Origin: Alteromonas macleodii ATCC 27126
GTDB lineage: Bacteria > Pseudomonadota > Gammaproteobacteria > Enterobacterales > Alteromonadaceae
NCBI RefSeq assembly: GCF_000172635.2
Contig: NC_018632.1
Location: 3,596,001-3,660,000, forward strand
Reading direction: 5' to 3'
DNA: 64,000 nt
Positions 1 through 8,378 of this stretch are shown one piece after another. The position numbers were made by a program, and so were the translations under genes. The notes below the pieces were generated by a model, which was given only the letters and a program-made list of their open reading frames with translations, was not told the DNA's origin and did no database searches. The stretch's first letter is position 1. Each line of letters begins with the position of its first letter.

Positions 1-1
1 G

Positions 2-88
2 CGCAAGGCTGATTGTCTATTTGAATGGTCATCAGCCCGCCTTAACTATGAATTTATTAAAACGGGCTCACTGTACAACATTCAATAG
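2..88 (+). CDS. C-terminal end of an unidentified gene (partial)
   Basis: A plus-strand frame is open from base 2 to a TAG at 86-88 and encodes 28 residues ending in SLYNIQ. Its composition (Trp, Cys, Tyr, mixed charges) looks like the tail of a real protein, and the following gene is convergent. The fragment is too short to identify, and it may be a chance frame. Confidence 0.3.
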   Translation, partial: RKADCLFEWSSARLNYEFIKTGSLYNIQ

Positions 89-169
89 GAATGTCGAGAT
101 AAGCAGAGGTGGCTAGACCTTTTGTACTGCGTACTAAAAGTTAAACACTCTCTTATGATTTGCAGCGCT

Positions 170-1288
170 TTAAAGCGCACTTTTCCACGCGGCCTCTGGC
201 AACAAGTACAAGCCTTTTTCGCTTTTTGCACCTTCATTCACGATATAGCCGATGCCCGCAGCCATGACGGCCAAGGTTACGTCGAAGGCATTAATGCTGT
301 CACCATAGCCCGCAGTTAAGTTAAACATAGAGCCATCGGCTAGAAGATACAGAGTTTTATCGCCCAGTTTATAGGCATTTACATAAGGCATTGGCTCACT
401 GTGAGTAGCATTGTTTTTAAGGTAAGGCACATCAATTTCTTGGGCTACATGGCCTACGTTTAAAATAAACGTTCCGTCTTTCATGTTGTCTAGATGACTC
501 GAATTCACCACGCCATACGCGCCAGTTGCAGTGGCAATAACATCAGCCTGGCTAGCAGCTTCATTTAAATCAACCACTGGCCAGCCGTCGTATTTCGCTT
601 GAAGTGCTCTTGCTGGATCAAGTTCTGCAACTTGAACCTGTGCCCCGAACGCTTTAGCCGAGGCGGCAACGCCCTGCCCTACCAAACCATAACCAATAAC
701 AACCACTACTTTTTCGTGCAGGGTTAGATGAGTGGTTTGGAAGAAGGTTTGCCATGCGCTTAAACCCACCATGTGCCTGTTGTGAAGCCCTTCTTTTACT
801 GGTAAATCATCCCAGTTAAATATTGGATAGTTTGGCGCCATACCATTTAAACGGTTAATGCCAGAGCCCGTTGCTTCTAAGCCCGATACAATGCTCGGTA
901 CTGGTTTATTTGCTTTTATATTTTCGTGAAGTCGAGTTGTCAGATCAGCGCCCATTTCACACAAATGGGTAGGCTGCCACGCCAGCGCTTTATCGAATGA
1001 CTCAGACCAGTCAGCCTCGCTCATATCACGCCATGCATGGGCCGTTGCGCCTTTATCAACAAGGTAAGACACCACGTCATCTTGCACTGTAGTGGGGTTG
1101 CACGTGGTAAGAAAAATGTCGCATCCTCGTGAAAGTAGCCCTTCAACCAAAGGCGCCATTTTCAAATCTAAATGCATGTTGCAAGCAAGTTTAACGTTCG
1201 ACAGATCGGGAAGTGATGCAATGGCATTACGAGTGCGCGGCATATGAAGGCTAGCCCACGCCAACTCTGCTTGAAAATCTTGATACAT
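170..1288 (-). CDS. S-adenosylhomocysteine hydrolase-like protein (divergent)
   Basis: 372 residues, against roughly 430-470 for standard adenosylhomocysteinase. The fold signature is clear: substrate-domain segments TTCNPTTVQDD (61-71), MGADLT (112-117) and GLEATGSG (136-143), then an NAD-binding Rossmann motif GYGLVGQG (199-206) followed by an acidic residue in AELDPARALQAKYDG. True enzymes carry a conserved Lys/Asp pair in an SKFDN-type motif just before the NAD domain. Here the equivalent is KEGLHN (165-170), so the Asp is replaced, and the usual C-terminal Lys-Tyr tail is missing. It may therefore hydrolyse a different thioether or nucleoside, or have only a regulatory role. It is monocistronic, on the same strand as the downstream diguanylate cyclase gene order. 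The start is supported by N-terminal similarity (FQAELAWASLHMP), not by a ribosome-binding site. Confidence 0.75.
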   Translation of the reverse strand: MYQDFQAELAWASLHMPRTRNAIASLPDLSNVKLACNMHLDLKMAPLVEGLLSRGCDIFLTTCNPTTVQDDVVSYLVDKGATAHAWRDMSEADWSESFDKALAWQPTHLCEMGADLTTRLHENIKANKPVPSIVSGLEATGSGINRLNGMAPNYPIFNWDDLPVKEGLHNRHMVGLSAWQTFFQTTHLTLHEKVVVVIGYGLVGQGVAASAKAFGAQVQVAELDPARALQAKYDGWPVVDLNEAASQADVIATATGAYGVVNSSHLDNMKDGTFILNVGHVAQEIDVPYLKNNATHSEPMPYVNAYKLGDKTLYLLADGSMFNLTAGYGDSINAFDVTLAVMAAGIGYIVNEGAKSEKGLYLLPEAAWKSAL

Positions 1289-1383
1289 GAAAAGGATACT
1301 CTGAGAAAATGAAAAGCAGAATCATACGTGAGAATGCTGTATTTATAAATCAGCTAGATACTTCCCTTTATTTCTCCTCTTGG

Positions 1384-3144
1384 TTATTTCCTCTTATTCT
1401 GAATCTTCCTCCCAAAGCACCACTTTTTGTTTCGACCTTTTGCTTTCGCTAGGTACAAGGCTTGGTCTGACTGTTTAATGAGAACATTAATATCCTCTTC
1501 GCCTGGCGAGGTTCCTGCCACACCTATACTTACTGTCACTCGTATGAATTTGTTAATGTCGTGGGTGAAAAGGTGTACGCGGAGATTCTCGGCAATTTGC
1601 TTGGCGTAATGCACCCGAGTATTGGGCAAAAATACCAAAAACTCTTCGCCGCCCCAGCGAAAGGTAATGTCAGAGCCCCTAACTTGCCCTTTAATTTCTT
1701 CAGCGACTTTTTTCAGCACCTTGTCACCCATGTCGTGACCATATTTATCGTTGATACCTTTAAACCAATCAATATCAATGAGCATAACCGACATGAACTT
1801 ATTACTGCGCTTTCCCATCTCCCAAATAGGATAAACCAAGTCTTCAAAAGCTCGCCGATTATAAAGCGACGTAAGTGGATCGAGCCTTGCGTCACGCTCG
1901 GCGTTTCTGCGCGCTTGCTGTACTTGTTTGTAGTTAAATGCCAGTGAGATAGATAGCAAAGACATTTCCAACACCATACCGATTTCAATGCCTCTAAATG
2001 CCCATTTCGAGTATGGAATAAGCCCCCATGTGGCTAGACTCGACACCATCGCACCGCCGGTTCCGCATAAAATGGCTGGAAGGAAAAATTTAGCTAATGT
2101 GTCGCCATTACGGTAGGCAAAAATTCCTATCAACAACATCCAAATCGCTATTGTTGTTAAAACGGCAAGCTGCGACATCACCGCGAAAGAGCGACTTCCA
2201 ATCAACACAATGATGACAGCGAGTGCGCCCAATGCGCCATAGATATACTTCCTACACCGATAGAGCGTTGGTAGATAGAGTTGGGTATTAAGAAACTCGA
2301 TGGTGAATCTTACCGCACTGAACAAATACAAAAACATTAGCGCGGGCAAAAGCCACTGTTGAAGGAATATCGATTCTGACCAAAGCCACCAGAAACCATG
2401 ACCGGTATAAGTGAAGTTAAATAGCAAAAACGAGAGAAGGTATAAGGAATAAAGCAGGTAGCGCCGTTCTTTGAGATAGGAGTATAGAACCAAGTTGTAG
2501 ACCAATAAAATAACGAGTGCGCCGTACAACGCGCCATAAAAATACGCATTTTCCGTTGTCTTGTTTTTAGCAACTACTGGTGGCCCTACGTATATGGGGA
2601 TCGTCATAGGATCTTCTGAGGAAAATCTAAAAACCACCAGCGTTTCAGGTTGGGTAAATCGATAGAATACGGAAGGCATTCTTGCGTCTTCAAAGCGAGC
2701 ACTATGCACCTGATTATCACCAAGTTTTACATGACGCTTTCTTTGACCGTTTTCGAAAAAATAGAGGTCGATATCGTCTAGCCACGCATTATCTATTTCT
2801 ATTTTCAGAGGAAGAAAAGGTACGTTTATTGGGCTATTATTAGCAATACGAGTAACAAGAACACCATATGTATCTAATTCAACAGCCAACACACCCCAAA
2901 CCGTGTTACCAGTGAACCCATAACTAACGCGCCCATTAGTATTTTTTATAAGTGTATTCTGCTGATATTTAGTCAGGATGTCTTCAGCAGTAAGCTGACT
3001 ACCTTCCTCGTAATACATCCACAGCTTGTCGTTAACTAACTGCATTTTATCTAAAGACGCAGTACTTTTAGCGTAAGCGTGAGAGAGCCCGCCCCACAAG
3101 CAATTAACTATTACAAAACCAATAAATAAAAGAAGTGCTTTCAT
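1384..3144 (-). CDS. Diguanylate cyclase with 7TMR-DISM sensor (GGDEF)
   Basis: 586 residues. A signal peptide (1-25) precedes a periplasmic 7TMR-DISMED2-like beta domain (about 40-185), then seven membrane segments of the 7TMR-DISM type (about 200-405), and a cytoplasmic GGDEF domain (about 420-580). The active site reads RWGGEEF near residue 496, and an RxxD inhibitory site (RGSD) lies five residues before it, so an active, product-inhibited cyclase making c-di-GMP from two GTP is expected. The periplasmic domain family is thought to bind carbohydrates or other small ligands. No EAL domain is present. It stands alone between a convergent-side SAHH-like gene and the divergent AEC transporter. 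A possible output in this window is the curli locus, by analogy with other c-di-GMP-controlled curli systems. Confidence 0.9.
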   Translation of the reverse strand: MKALLLFIGFVIVNCLWGGLSHAYAKSTASLDKMQLVNDKLWMYYEEGSQLTAEDILTKYQQNTLIKNTNGRVSYGFTGNTVWGVLAVELDTYGVLVTRIANNSPINVPFLPLKIEIDNAWLDDIDLYFFENGQRKRHVKLGDNQVHSARFEDARMPSVFYRFTQPETLVVFRFSSEDPMTIPIYVGPPVVAKNKTTENAYFYGALYGALVILLVYNLVLYSYLKERRYLLYSLYLLSFLLFNFTYTGHGFWWLWSESIFLQQWLLPALMFLYLFSAVRFTIEFLNTQLYLPTLYRCRKYIYGALGALAVIIVLIGSRSFAVMSQLAVLTTIAIWMLLIGIFAYRNGDTLAKFFLPAILCGTGGAMVSSLATWGLIPYSKWAFRGIEIGMVLEMSLLSISLAFNYKQVQQARRNAERDARLDPLTSLYNRRAFEDLVYPIWEMGKRSNKFMSVMLIDIDWFKGINDKYGHDMGDKVLKKVAEEIKGQVRGSDITFRWGGEEFLVFLPNTRVHYAKQIAENLRVHLFTHDINKFIRVTVSIGVAGTSPGEEDINVLIKQSDQALYLAKAKGRNKKWCFGRKIQNKRK

Positions 3145-3328
3145 ACATCAATTCTTTTGAATAGGGGCTTTTGAACACAGGGCTAGCTTTTGTATCGGCA
3201 CCCCTTTCTTATATAAATATTAAGTTACGCTTATCAAAACCGTTTGTGAATAGGTTAAATTCATCAATATTCTACAAATGCGTTTTTGTGTTGTTTCGTT
3301 TCCACATGTAAAGGCTTACGTATCTTTT

Positions 3329-4261
3329 ATGCTTAGTTTTATTACCAGCACGCTGATTCCTGTTTTGATCCTTCTGTTAATGGGATGGCTATTTTTTCGC
3401 ATTAAATGGCTCAATGAAGGGTTTATAGAAGCTGGATCTAAACTGGTATTTAACGTTGCGCTCCCTGCGCTGTTATTTTTATCGATAGCGCGAGCAGACT
3501 TTTCTAAAGCCGCCAACCTATCGCTGATAGGCGTTGGGGTTATGGGCACGCTCATTGTTTTTGCCGCTCTGATGATTACCTCTCATCTGACCGTACATCC
3601 GTACAAAGCCAGAGGTGTGGTTGTACAAGGCGGTTTCAGAGCCAATATGGGCATTATTGGCCTTGCTTATTGTGCCAATACCTATGGGCAAGAAGGGCTT
3701 GCTGTAGCCTCGGTCTATATGGGGTGTATTACTATATTGTTTAACGTATTGTCTGTCTTTGTTCTTAATTTTTATCAAGGCACGTCGCGTTCTTTATTGG
3801 GTCAAGTTACTGGCATGGCGAAAAACCCGCTAATTCTTTCTATCGCGGCAGCGCTCCCCTTCTCTTACTTCGAATGGCAATTGCCCACCACCTTGATAAA
3901 AACCGGTGAATACTTTGCGCAGCTAACACTGCCACTTGCACTTATTTGTACTGGTGCTTCCCTACAGTTCCGCTCATTCTCCAGTGACTGGTTTAACATT
4001 GTGCTTAGCACAACCAGTAAATGCGTGGTTTATCCCACCATATTAGTCGCGTTTGCCTATGCTTTTGGATTTAGAGGTATGGAACTGGGCATTGTTCTTC
4101 TTCTCGCCATTTCACCTACTGCTGCAGCAAGCTATGTCATGGTTAGAAACTTAGGCGGTGATTATCGTTTGGCGGCAAGTATCATCGCAGTGAGCACATT
4201 GGCATCTCTGCCTATTACCGCCCTCGCCTTTGGAATATTAAGTAAACTACAGCTGGTGTGA
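3329..4261 (+). CDS. AEC-family (auxin efflux carrier-like) transporter
   Basis: 310 residues from the chosen ATG at 3329. A longer frame opens at 3278, but its extra 17 residues (with a Cys and a charged stretch) look unlike the family, and MLSFITSTLIPVLILLLMGW is the typical hydrophobic AEC beginning. About ten membrane segments are visible, with the half-repeat architecture of the bile/arsenite/riboflavin transporter superfamily and a central broken-helix region (RANMGIIGLAYCANTYG). AEC proteins export or import small organic acids such as malate or malonate; the substrate cannot be told here. It is divergent from the diguanylate cyclase and convergent with cytochrome c. Confidence 0.85.
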   Translation: MLSFITSTLIPVLILLLMGWLFFRIKWLNEGFIEAGSKLVFNVALPALLFLSIARADFSKAANLSLIGVGVMGTLIVFAALMITSHLTVHPYKARGVVVQGGFRANMGIIGLAYCANTYGQEGLAVASVYMGCITILFNVLSVFVLNFYQGTSRSLLGQVTGMAKNPLILSIAAALPFSYFEWQLPTTLIKTGEYFAQLTLPLALICTGASLQFRSFSSDWFNIVLSTTSKCVVYPTILVAFAYAFGFRGMELGIVLLLAISPTAAASYVMVRNLGGDYRLAASIIAVSTLASLPITALAFGILSKLQLV

Positions 4262-4353
4262 TGAAAATACGTCTTTGTTAAGCGCATTTTAAGTTTATAA
4301 ACAGTGAAGAGTGAAGCTATTGATGTGTTGTTAGACGGTATTGGAAACTAAAA

Positions 4354-4390
4354 GCGCCGGGTAACTCGACGTTAACCCGGCGAAAAAGGC
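4354..4390 (-). terminator. Hairpin terminator after cytochrome c gene
   Basis: The arms CGCCGGGT (4355-4362) and ACCCGGCG (4375-4382) form an 8-bp GC-rich stem. Read on the minus strand it is followed by GCTTTTAG. It lies between the convergent AEC transporter and cytochrome c genes. The T-run is short, so this is a moderate call. Confidence 0.6.
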
Positions 4391-4405
4391 GTAACAGACG
4401 TCGCC

Positions 4406-4903
4406 CTAATCTGCTTCGATCTCACCCTCTTCAATGGCCACAACGCGACGTGCTTCAACGTAGGTTTTAATAGCCCAAAGTGTCTCTTGGTCTAAGATAG
4501 GATCGGTTTGACCTTCAGGAATACCGCCAAGTGCAGGCATGCCTTTCGCCGAGCCAAAACGCAAGCGCTCAACGAACCATTCGTCGTCTTCAAAACTTTC
4601 TGGGTCGAGTTCACGAAGGTCTGGGTTTATTCCACCAGACTGCGCGTGCAAGCCGTGACAACCTGCACAGTTATTTGCATAAGCTGACTCACCAAACTTG
4701 ATGACCTTCGTTTTGGTTTCTTCATCAAGGCTTCGATATGGGTTTTCAAACACCCAGCCATTTTCAGACTCATCGCCATCAGTGATTGGCGGCATAGCTG
4801 AGCTATCTGCTCCTTGAGGGATAACATTTCCATGTGCAAGCACGTGGCCAGACAAGCCAGTTACCACGAGTGCCGCAAACAACATCGATATTTTTGTTTT
4901 CAT
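4406..4903 (-). CDS. Periplasmic c-type cytochrome, electron acceptor of the PQQ alcohol dehydrogenase (PedF/XoxG/ExaB-like)
   Basis: 165 residues with an N-terminal signal peptide (MKTKISMLFAALVVTGLSGHVLA) and a single haem site CAGCH followed by GLHAQSGGINPDLREL. A later Met (KGMPALGG) is a plausible axial ligand. Cytochromes of this class take electrons from quinoprotein alcohol or methanol dehydrogenases in the periplasm and pass them to terminal oxidases. It follows the dehydrogenase gene on the same strand but has its own promoter region, because a strong terminator (5131-5164) and a copy of the regulon palindrome (4985-5000) separate the two. The acidic C-terminus (ARRVVAIEEGEIEAD) is unremarkable. 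The assignment rests on context plus the haem motif. Confidence 0.85.
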   Translation of the reverse strand: MKTKISMLFAALVVTGLSGHVLAHGNVIPQGADSSAMPPITDGDESENGWVFENPYRSLDEETKTKVIKFGESAYANNCAGCHGLHAQSGGINPDLRELDPESFEDDEWFVERLRFGSAKGMPALGGIPEGQTDPILDQETLWAIKTYVEARRVVAIEEGEIEAD

Positions 4904-4984
4904 AATTCATACATCCTCAAAAGACTATGAATTAAGTATACGTACGAGGAAATAAGGGGTAACTCTACTTTGGTTTTGAAAGGC

Positions 4985-5000
4985 TCCTCCTTTGGTAGGA
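4985..5000 (-). promoter_or_regulatory. Regulon palindrome upstream of cytochrome c
   Basis: TCCTCCTTTGGTAGGA on the plus strand matches the consensus TCCTCCTTTAGGAGGA at 14 of 16 bases. Its centre is about 89 bp before the cytochrome c ATG. It is a predicted activator site, probably for one of the LuxR-type regulators in the window. Confidence 0.7.
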
Positions 5001-5130
5001 GGCCACAATGATAGCCACTGAAAGCGCAAGCTTTACAATAGCTGCTTCAACGTTAGTGCTAAAGTCAGAGTCGAAATAACGCCCATAAGAATGTGAAGAC
5101 TTACCTTGCCAACAGGTAAATGAATAGGTG

Positions 5131-5164
5131 AAGAAAAAAAGGCCAGCGCACGTAGGCGCTGGCC
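5131..5164 (-). terminator. Rho-independent terminator of the PQQ alcohol dehydrogenase
   Basis: GGCCAGCGC (5141-5149) and GCGCTGGCC (5156-5164) form a perfect 9-bp stem with a 6-base loop. On the minus strand it is followed directly by seven T residues. It lies 34 bp after the dehydrogenase stop codon, so that gene is transcribed separately from the cytochrome. Confidence 0.9.
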
Positions 5165-5197
5165 ATGTATTAATCACTGTCTACTGCTCAGCTAAGG

Positions 5198-6985
5198 TTA
5201 GTTTTTTGCCACCTGCTGATAGCGCTTAGGCAATTTAAACGTCCACACGGTGCCGCCTTGGTTGAAGTGCTTCACGCGTTTTGCAACTTCACCGCCCCAT
5301 AATGGCACTGCGCCGCCCCATCCAGATAGTACAGAGATGTACTGCTCACCATCCATCTCCCATGTCACTGGAGAGCCAACAATACCTGAGCCAGTTTGGA
5401 ACTTGTAAACCATTTCGCCGGTTTTGTCGTCAAAGGCCATCAGATAACCTTCAGGGTTACCGGTCCAAACCAAACCACCACCTGTGGTTAACACGCCGCC
5501 CCAAAGTGGAGAGAAGTTGTTGTAGCGCCAAACGGTTTTACCTGTTTTAGGGTCAATCGCTTTAAGTACGCCGATAAAGTCCTCATTCACTGATTTGATG
5601 GTGAAACCCGCACCAAGGTACGCTGCACCTTTTTTGTAAGAGGTAGGCTCGTTCCAGATATCCATTTCCCATTCGTTTGAAGGCACATAGAAGAGTTCAG
5701 TATCCTTTGAATAGGCCATTGGCATCCAGTTTTTACCGCCTAAGAACGCAGGGCGAGCAACAACCTGTGCGCCTTGTTTACCATCAGCTGATTGCGCTGG
5801 GCTTCCTGGGCGATTTTCTTCAATGTAGATAGGTCGACCTTTTTCATCTAGCCCCTTTGCCCAGTTTAATTTATCAACGAACGGGAAGCCGCGAATGAAG
5901 TCACCGTTTTCGCGGTTAAGGACGTAGAAAAAGCCGTTTCTGTCGGCGGTTGCCGCCGCTTTCACTGTCTTGCCGTTTTCCTGGTAATCAAACGAGATAA
6001 GCTCGTTTACGCCATCGAAGTCCCAGCCATCGTGCGGCGTGGTTTGGAAGTGCCACACAATTTTTCCTGTATTAGGGTCGATAGCTAAGCGCGACGACGA
6101 GAAGTAGTTATCGCCCGGACGTAGGTGAGAGTTCCACGGTGCAGGGTTGCCCGTACCGAAAAATAGCAAGCCTGTATCTGTGTCGTAAGTACCACCTAAC
6201 CACGTTGCTGCACCACCGGTTTTCCATAAATCAGCAGGCCATGTTTTACCTGGCGCGCCACCTGAAATACCATTTTCGGTTTTCTTACCGTCTTTCCATA
6301 AGTACCCCATGTGCCCTTCAACGGTAGGTCTAACCCATAGCTGTTTGCCAGACTTCGCGTCGTAAGCATACACTTTACCGACGATACCGAATTCACCACC
6401 GGAAATCCCTGTAATGACTTTTCCGTCAACTACAATAGGCGCTGCAGTAATGGCGTAGCCCGCTCGATAGTCTTCAACCTTTTTCTTCCAAACGGTTTTG
6501 CCCGTGTCTTTATCCAGTGCTACTAACTTGGCATCCAAGGTGCCAAATATGACCAGATTATCGTAAAGCGCAACGCCACGGTTTATCACGTCACAGCAAG
6601 GCATAATGCCGTCTGGCAAACGCGCTTCATATTGCCATAGCTCTTCACCAGTTCTCGCATCGATGGCCCACACACGAGAGTAAGATCCGGTTACATACAT
6701 CACACCATCTTTTACCAGAGGCTGCGATTCTTGACCCCGCTGCTTTTCACCACCTAATGAAAACGCCCACACAGGACGTACTTCTTCTACTGTATCGCGG
6801 TTAATGGCGGTTAACGGGCTATAGCGCTGAGCTTTCAAGCCCATTCCATACGTCACTACGTCGTCAGTGGTAACGTGGTCATTTTGAATATCTTTGTCGG
6901 TGACAACAGCATGGACAGGAGTTAACGCACTTGCACAAACCAGCATAGATAGGGCAAGTTTTTTAATTGGCATATTATTATTCAT
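5198..6985 (-). CDS. PQQ-dependent type I alcohol dehydrogenase, predicted lanthanide type (ExaF/PedH/XoxF-like)
   Basis: 595 residues from the ATG at 6985. That start is preferred over the ATG at 7012 because AGGA lies six bases before it and the signal peptide ([22 protein letters not shown]) follows at once. The family is an eight-bladed quinoprotein propeller. Visible hallmarks are the vicinal cysteine pair PCCD (Cys-Cys at 130-131), the Trp-docking and tryptophan-rich blade repeats, GTGNPAPWN, and the catalytic segment [12 protein letters not shown]. The residue two positions after the catalytic Asp (322) is also Asp (324); in calcium enzymes this is usually Ala, Ser or Thr, and in lanthanide enzymes Asp. 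No haem domain is present, so electrons must go to a separate cytochrome, encoded next door. The likely substrates are primary alcohols, oxidised to aldehydes in the periplasm. The regulon palindrome lies upstream. Confidence 0.9.
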   Translation of the reverse strand: MNNNMPIKKLALSMLVCASALTPVHAVVTDKDIQNDHVTTDDVVTYGMGLKAQRYSPLTAINRDTVEEVRPVWAFSLGGEKQRGQESQPLVKDGVMYVTGSYSRVWAIDARTGEELWQYEARLPDGIMPCCDVINRGVALYDNLVIFGTLDAKLVALDKDTGKTVWKKKVEDYRAGYAITAAPIVVDGKVITGISGGEFGIVGKVYAYDAKSGKQLWVRPTVEGHMGYLWKDGKKTENGISGGAPGKTWPADLWKTGGAATWLGGTYDTDTGLLFFGTGNPAPWNSHLRPGDNYFSSSRLAIDPNTGKIVWHFQTTPHDGWDFDGVNELISFDYQENGKTVKAAATADRNGFFYVLNRENGDFIRGFPFVDKLNWAKGLDEKGRPIYIEENRPGSPAQSADGKQGAQVVARPAFLGGKNWMPMAYSKDTELFYVPSNEWEMDIWNEPTSYKKGAAYLGAGFTIKSVNEDFIGVLKAIDPKTGKTVWRYNNFSPLWGGVLTTGGGLVWTGNPEGYLMAFDDKTGEMVYKFQTGSGIVGSPVTWEMDGEQYISVLSGWGGAVPLWGGEVAKRVKHFNQGGTVWTFKLPKRYQQVAKN

Positions 6986-7095
6986 AACGGTTCCTAGTTG
7001 CATGTAGGCCATAAATGGTCTGTTTCAGACTATTCGTTAGGATTAGCATAGCTAGGGGGGATGTCGATGCCTATGCAACAGCGGAGTGATTTGAC

Positions 7096-7111
7096 TCCTC
7101 CTTTAGGAGGA
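7096..7111 (-). promoter_or_regulatory. Regulon palindrome upstream of PQQ alcohol dehydrogenase
   Basis: TCCTCCTTTAGGAGGA is an exact copy of the consensus, with symmetry extending one to two bases further on each side. Its centre is about 118 bp before the chosen start at 6985. No convincing -10 box could be fixed by eye. Confidence 0.75.
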
Positions 7112-7285
7112 GGAATGAAGGGCTATTTTCCCTTTTGTTTAACACCTTTACGCTTTCACGTCTTTTTAAACTAATGCGTGACTGATAACGGCGCTAGAGG
7201 TAAGAAGGCAATTGGCCATAGAGTTATTGCCTAATGTACTATCGCTCTGAACGCTATTGGTCACATGCTTTTATACTGAATTATC

Positions 7286-8194
7286 TTATTCTGAACTTTC
7301 ATTCCCCGCAAAATAAGGCGGCATCTCATAAATAGTTTTGTATTTCTCAAATAACCGTTGCATATCACCCTCTACCACCATTCGCGTAATTACATCACCA
7401 ATTTCATAGCCTAGTGCGCGATAATTAGTATGAACAGCAAGTCCTATGTCCCACTTTTGCTTTCCAATAAGCGGAAACGCGTTGCTTGCAAGGCGATATT
7501 GCTCATTATCAACAAACTGACTGAGGTAGGATATTTGCGAGCGCAATCCCATTACCGCTTCGACGGTTCCTGCTTTCATTGCGTCAATCGCTTCTGCGTT
7601 TGAACCATAGTGCGATGTTTTTTCTCGCAATCGGCCGCCAAACGCTGACGTTAAGTAAAAGTGGGGAATGCTGTCTATTTCCGCCCCAATCGTGTGATAC
7701 TGAAACATGCCCATGGTTTCCACTTCGGGCAAGGTTTGCGTGTTGTGAATGATTTGCCAGCTTTCACGCTGATAAGGGGCAAACATATGAACAAGCTCAT
7801 TAACCAACAAGCCCACGTCGTCACGTTTTTGAGAAAAGCTTGGGTCGTAAGGTGCGCGCATCATCACATCAGCCTTAATGCGATGAATTATATGGCCCTT
7901 CCATAGGTAATTTCTGAAATCGTCCTCTGTCGTTTCACCTGGTGTCATCCATATCAGTTCTAGCTCAACACCAAGGGCGCTCGCGATTTCACGGGCGATA
8001 TCAATATCAATACCTGTGGGGTTGTCGTTTTCAATAAATGAAAATGGAGGATAGTCGGTGTACACCGCAATTCTAATTAAACCGCTGTCTTTAATATCGT
8101 CTAACGATCTTGCTTCCCCGAACGCAGAAAGCGCAGAACCCGTTATCAGGCAGAGTAAAATGAAAATAACTCGAAAAGGTTTAACTAACTGCAC
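7286..8194 (-). CDS. MxaJ/XoxJ/PedG-like periplasmic solute-binding protein of quinoprotein dehydrogenase systems
   Basis: 302 residues: signal peptide (about 1-28, ALSAFGEA), then an SBP_bac_3-type fold beginning IRIAVYTDYPPFSFIENDNPTGIDIDIAREIA. A long insert (TPGETTEDDFRNYLWKGH...ADVMMRAPYDPSFSQKRDD) is typical of the quinoprotein-associated branch. Related proteins (MxaJ, XoxJ, PedG) are periplasmic partners needed for dehydrogenase maturation or activity rather than amino-acid uptake. No permease or ATPase of the amino-acid type adjoins it. It lies upstream of the dehydrogenase on the same strand but 270 bp away, with a palindrome in each gap, so it is probably a separate unit sharing the divergent promoter region at 8195-8378 with the ABC operon. 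Confidence 0.85.
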   Translation of the reverse strand: MQLVKPFRVIFILLCLITGSALSAFGEARSLDDIKDSGLIRIAVYTDYPPFSFIENDNPTGIDIDIAREIASALGVELELIWMTPGETTEDDFRNYLWKGHIIHRIKADVMMRAPYDPSFSQKRDDVGLLVNELVHMFAPYQRESWQIIHNTQTLPEVETMGMFQYHTIGAEIDSIPHFYLTSAFGGRLREKTSHYGSNAEAIDAMKAGTVEAVMGLRSQISYLSQFVDNEQYRLASNAFPLIGKQKWDIGLAVHTNYRALGYEIGDVITRMVVEGDMQRLFEKYKTIYEMPPYFAGNESSE

Positions 8195-8279
8195 AGCTTA
8201 CCCACTTATTTAATCGAACTTCTTAAGCATACTAAGGGGTTAGCGTGATTTTACTAATGCTACTTTAGCGCCATAGCAT

Positions 8280-8295
8280 TCCTCCTTTAGGAGGA
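8280..8295. promoter_or_regulatory. Shared divergent regulon palindrome (XoxJ-like gene and ABC operon)
   Basis: TCCTCCTTTAGGAGGA is an exact consensus copy. Its centre is about 93 bp from the minus-strand start at 8194 and 91 bp from the plus-strand start at 8379. A -10-like TATACC lies at 8317-8322, which would put the palindrome over the -35 region for rightward transcription. One site could serve both directions. Confidence 0.75.
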
Positions 8296-8378
8296 TGTTC
8301 TTCGGGAAAATTGCCATATACCCTTATGTCAGACAAACAGATATCAGCAAAAGCATGCAGCTGAGCTCGGGGTGGTAT

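Noticed and set aside
1289..1383. SAH riboswitch before the adenosylhomocysteinase-like gene
   Set aside because: The leader is under 100 bp and shows no conserved hairpin or pseudoknot-like pairing.
4965..5177. 70-codon minus-strand frame between cytochrome c and dehydrogenase
   Set aside because: It covers the regulon palindrome and the dehydrogenase terminator, lacks a ribosome-binding site and has no family-like sequence.
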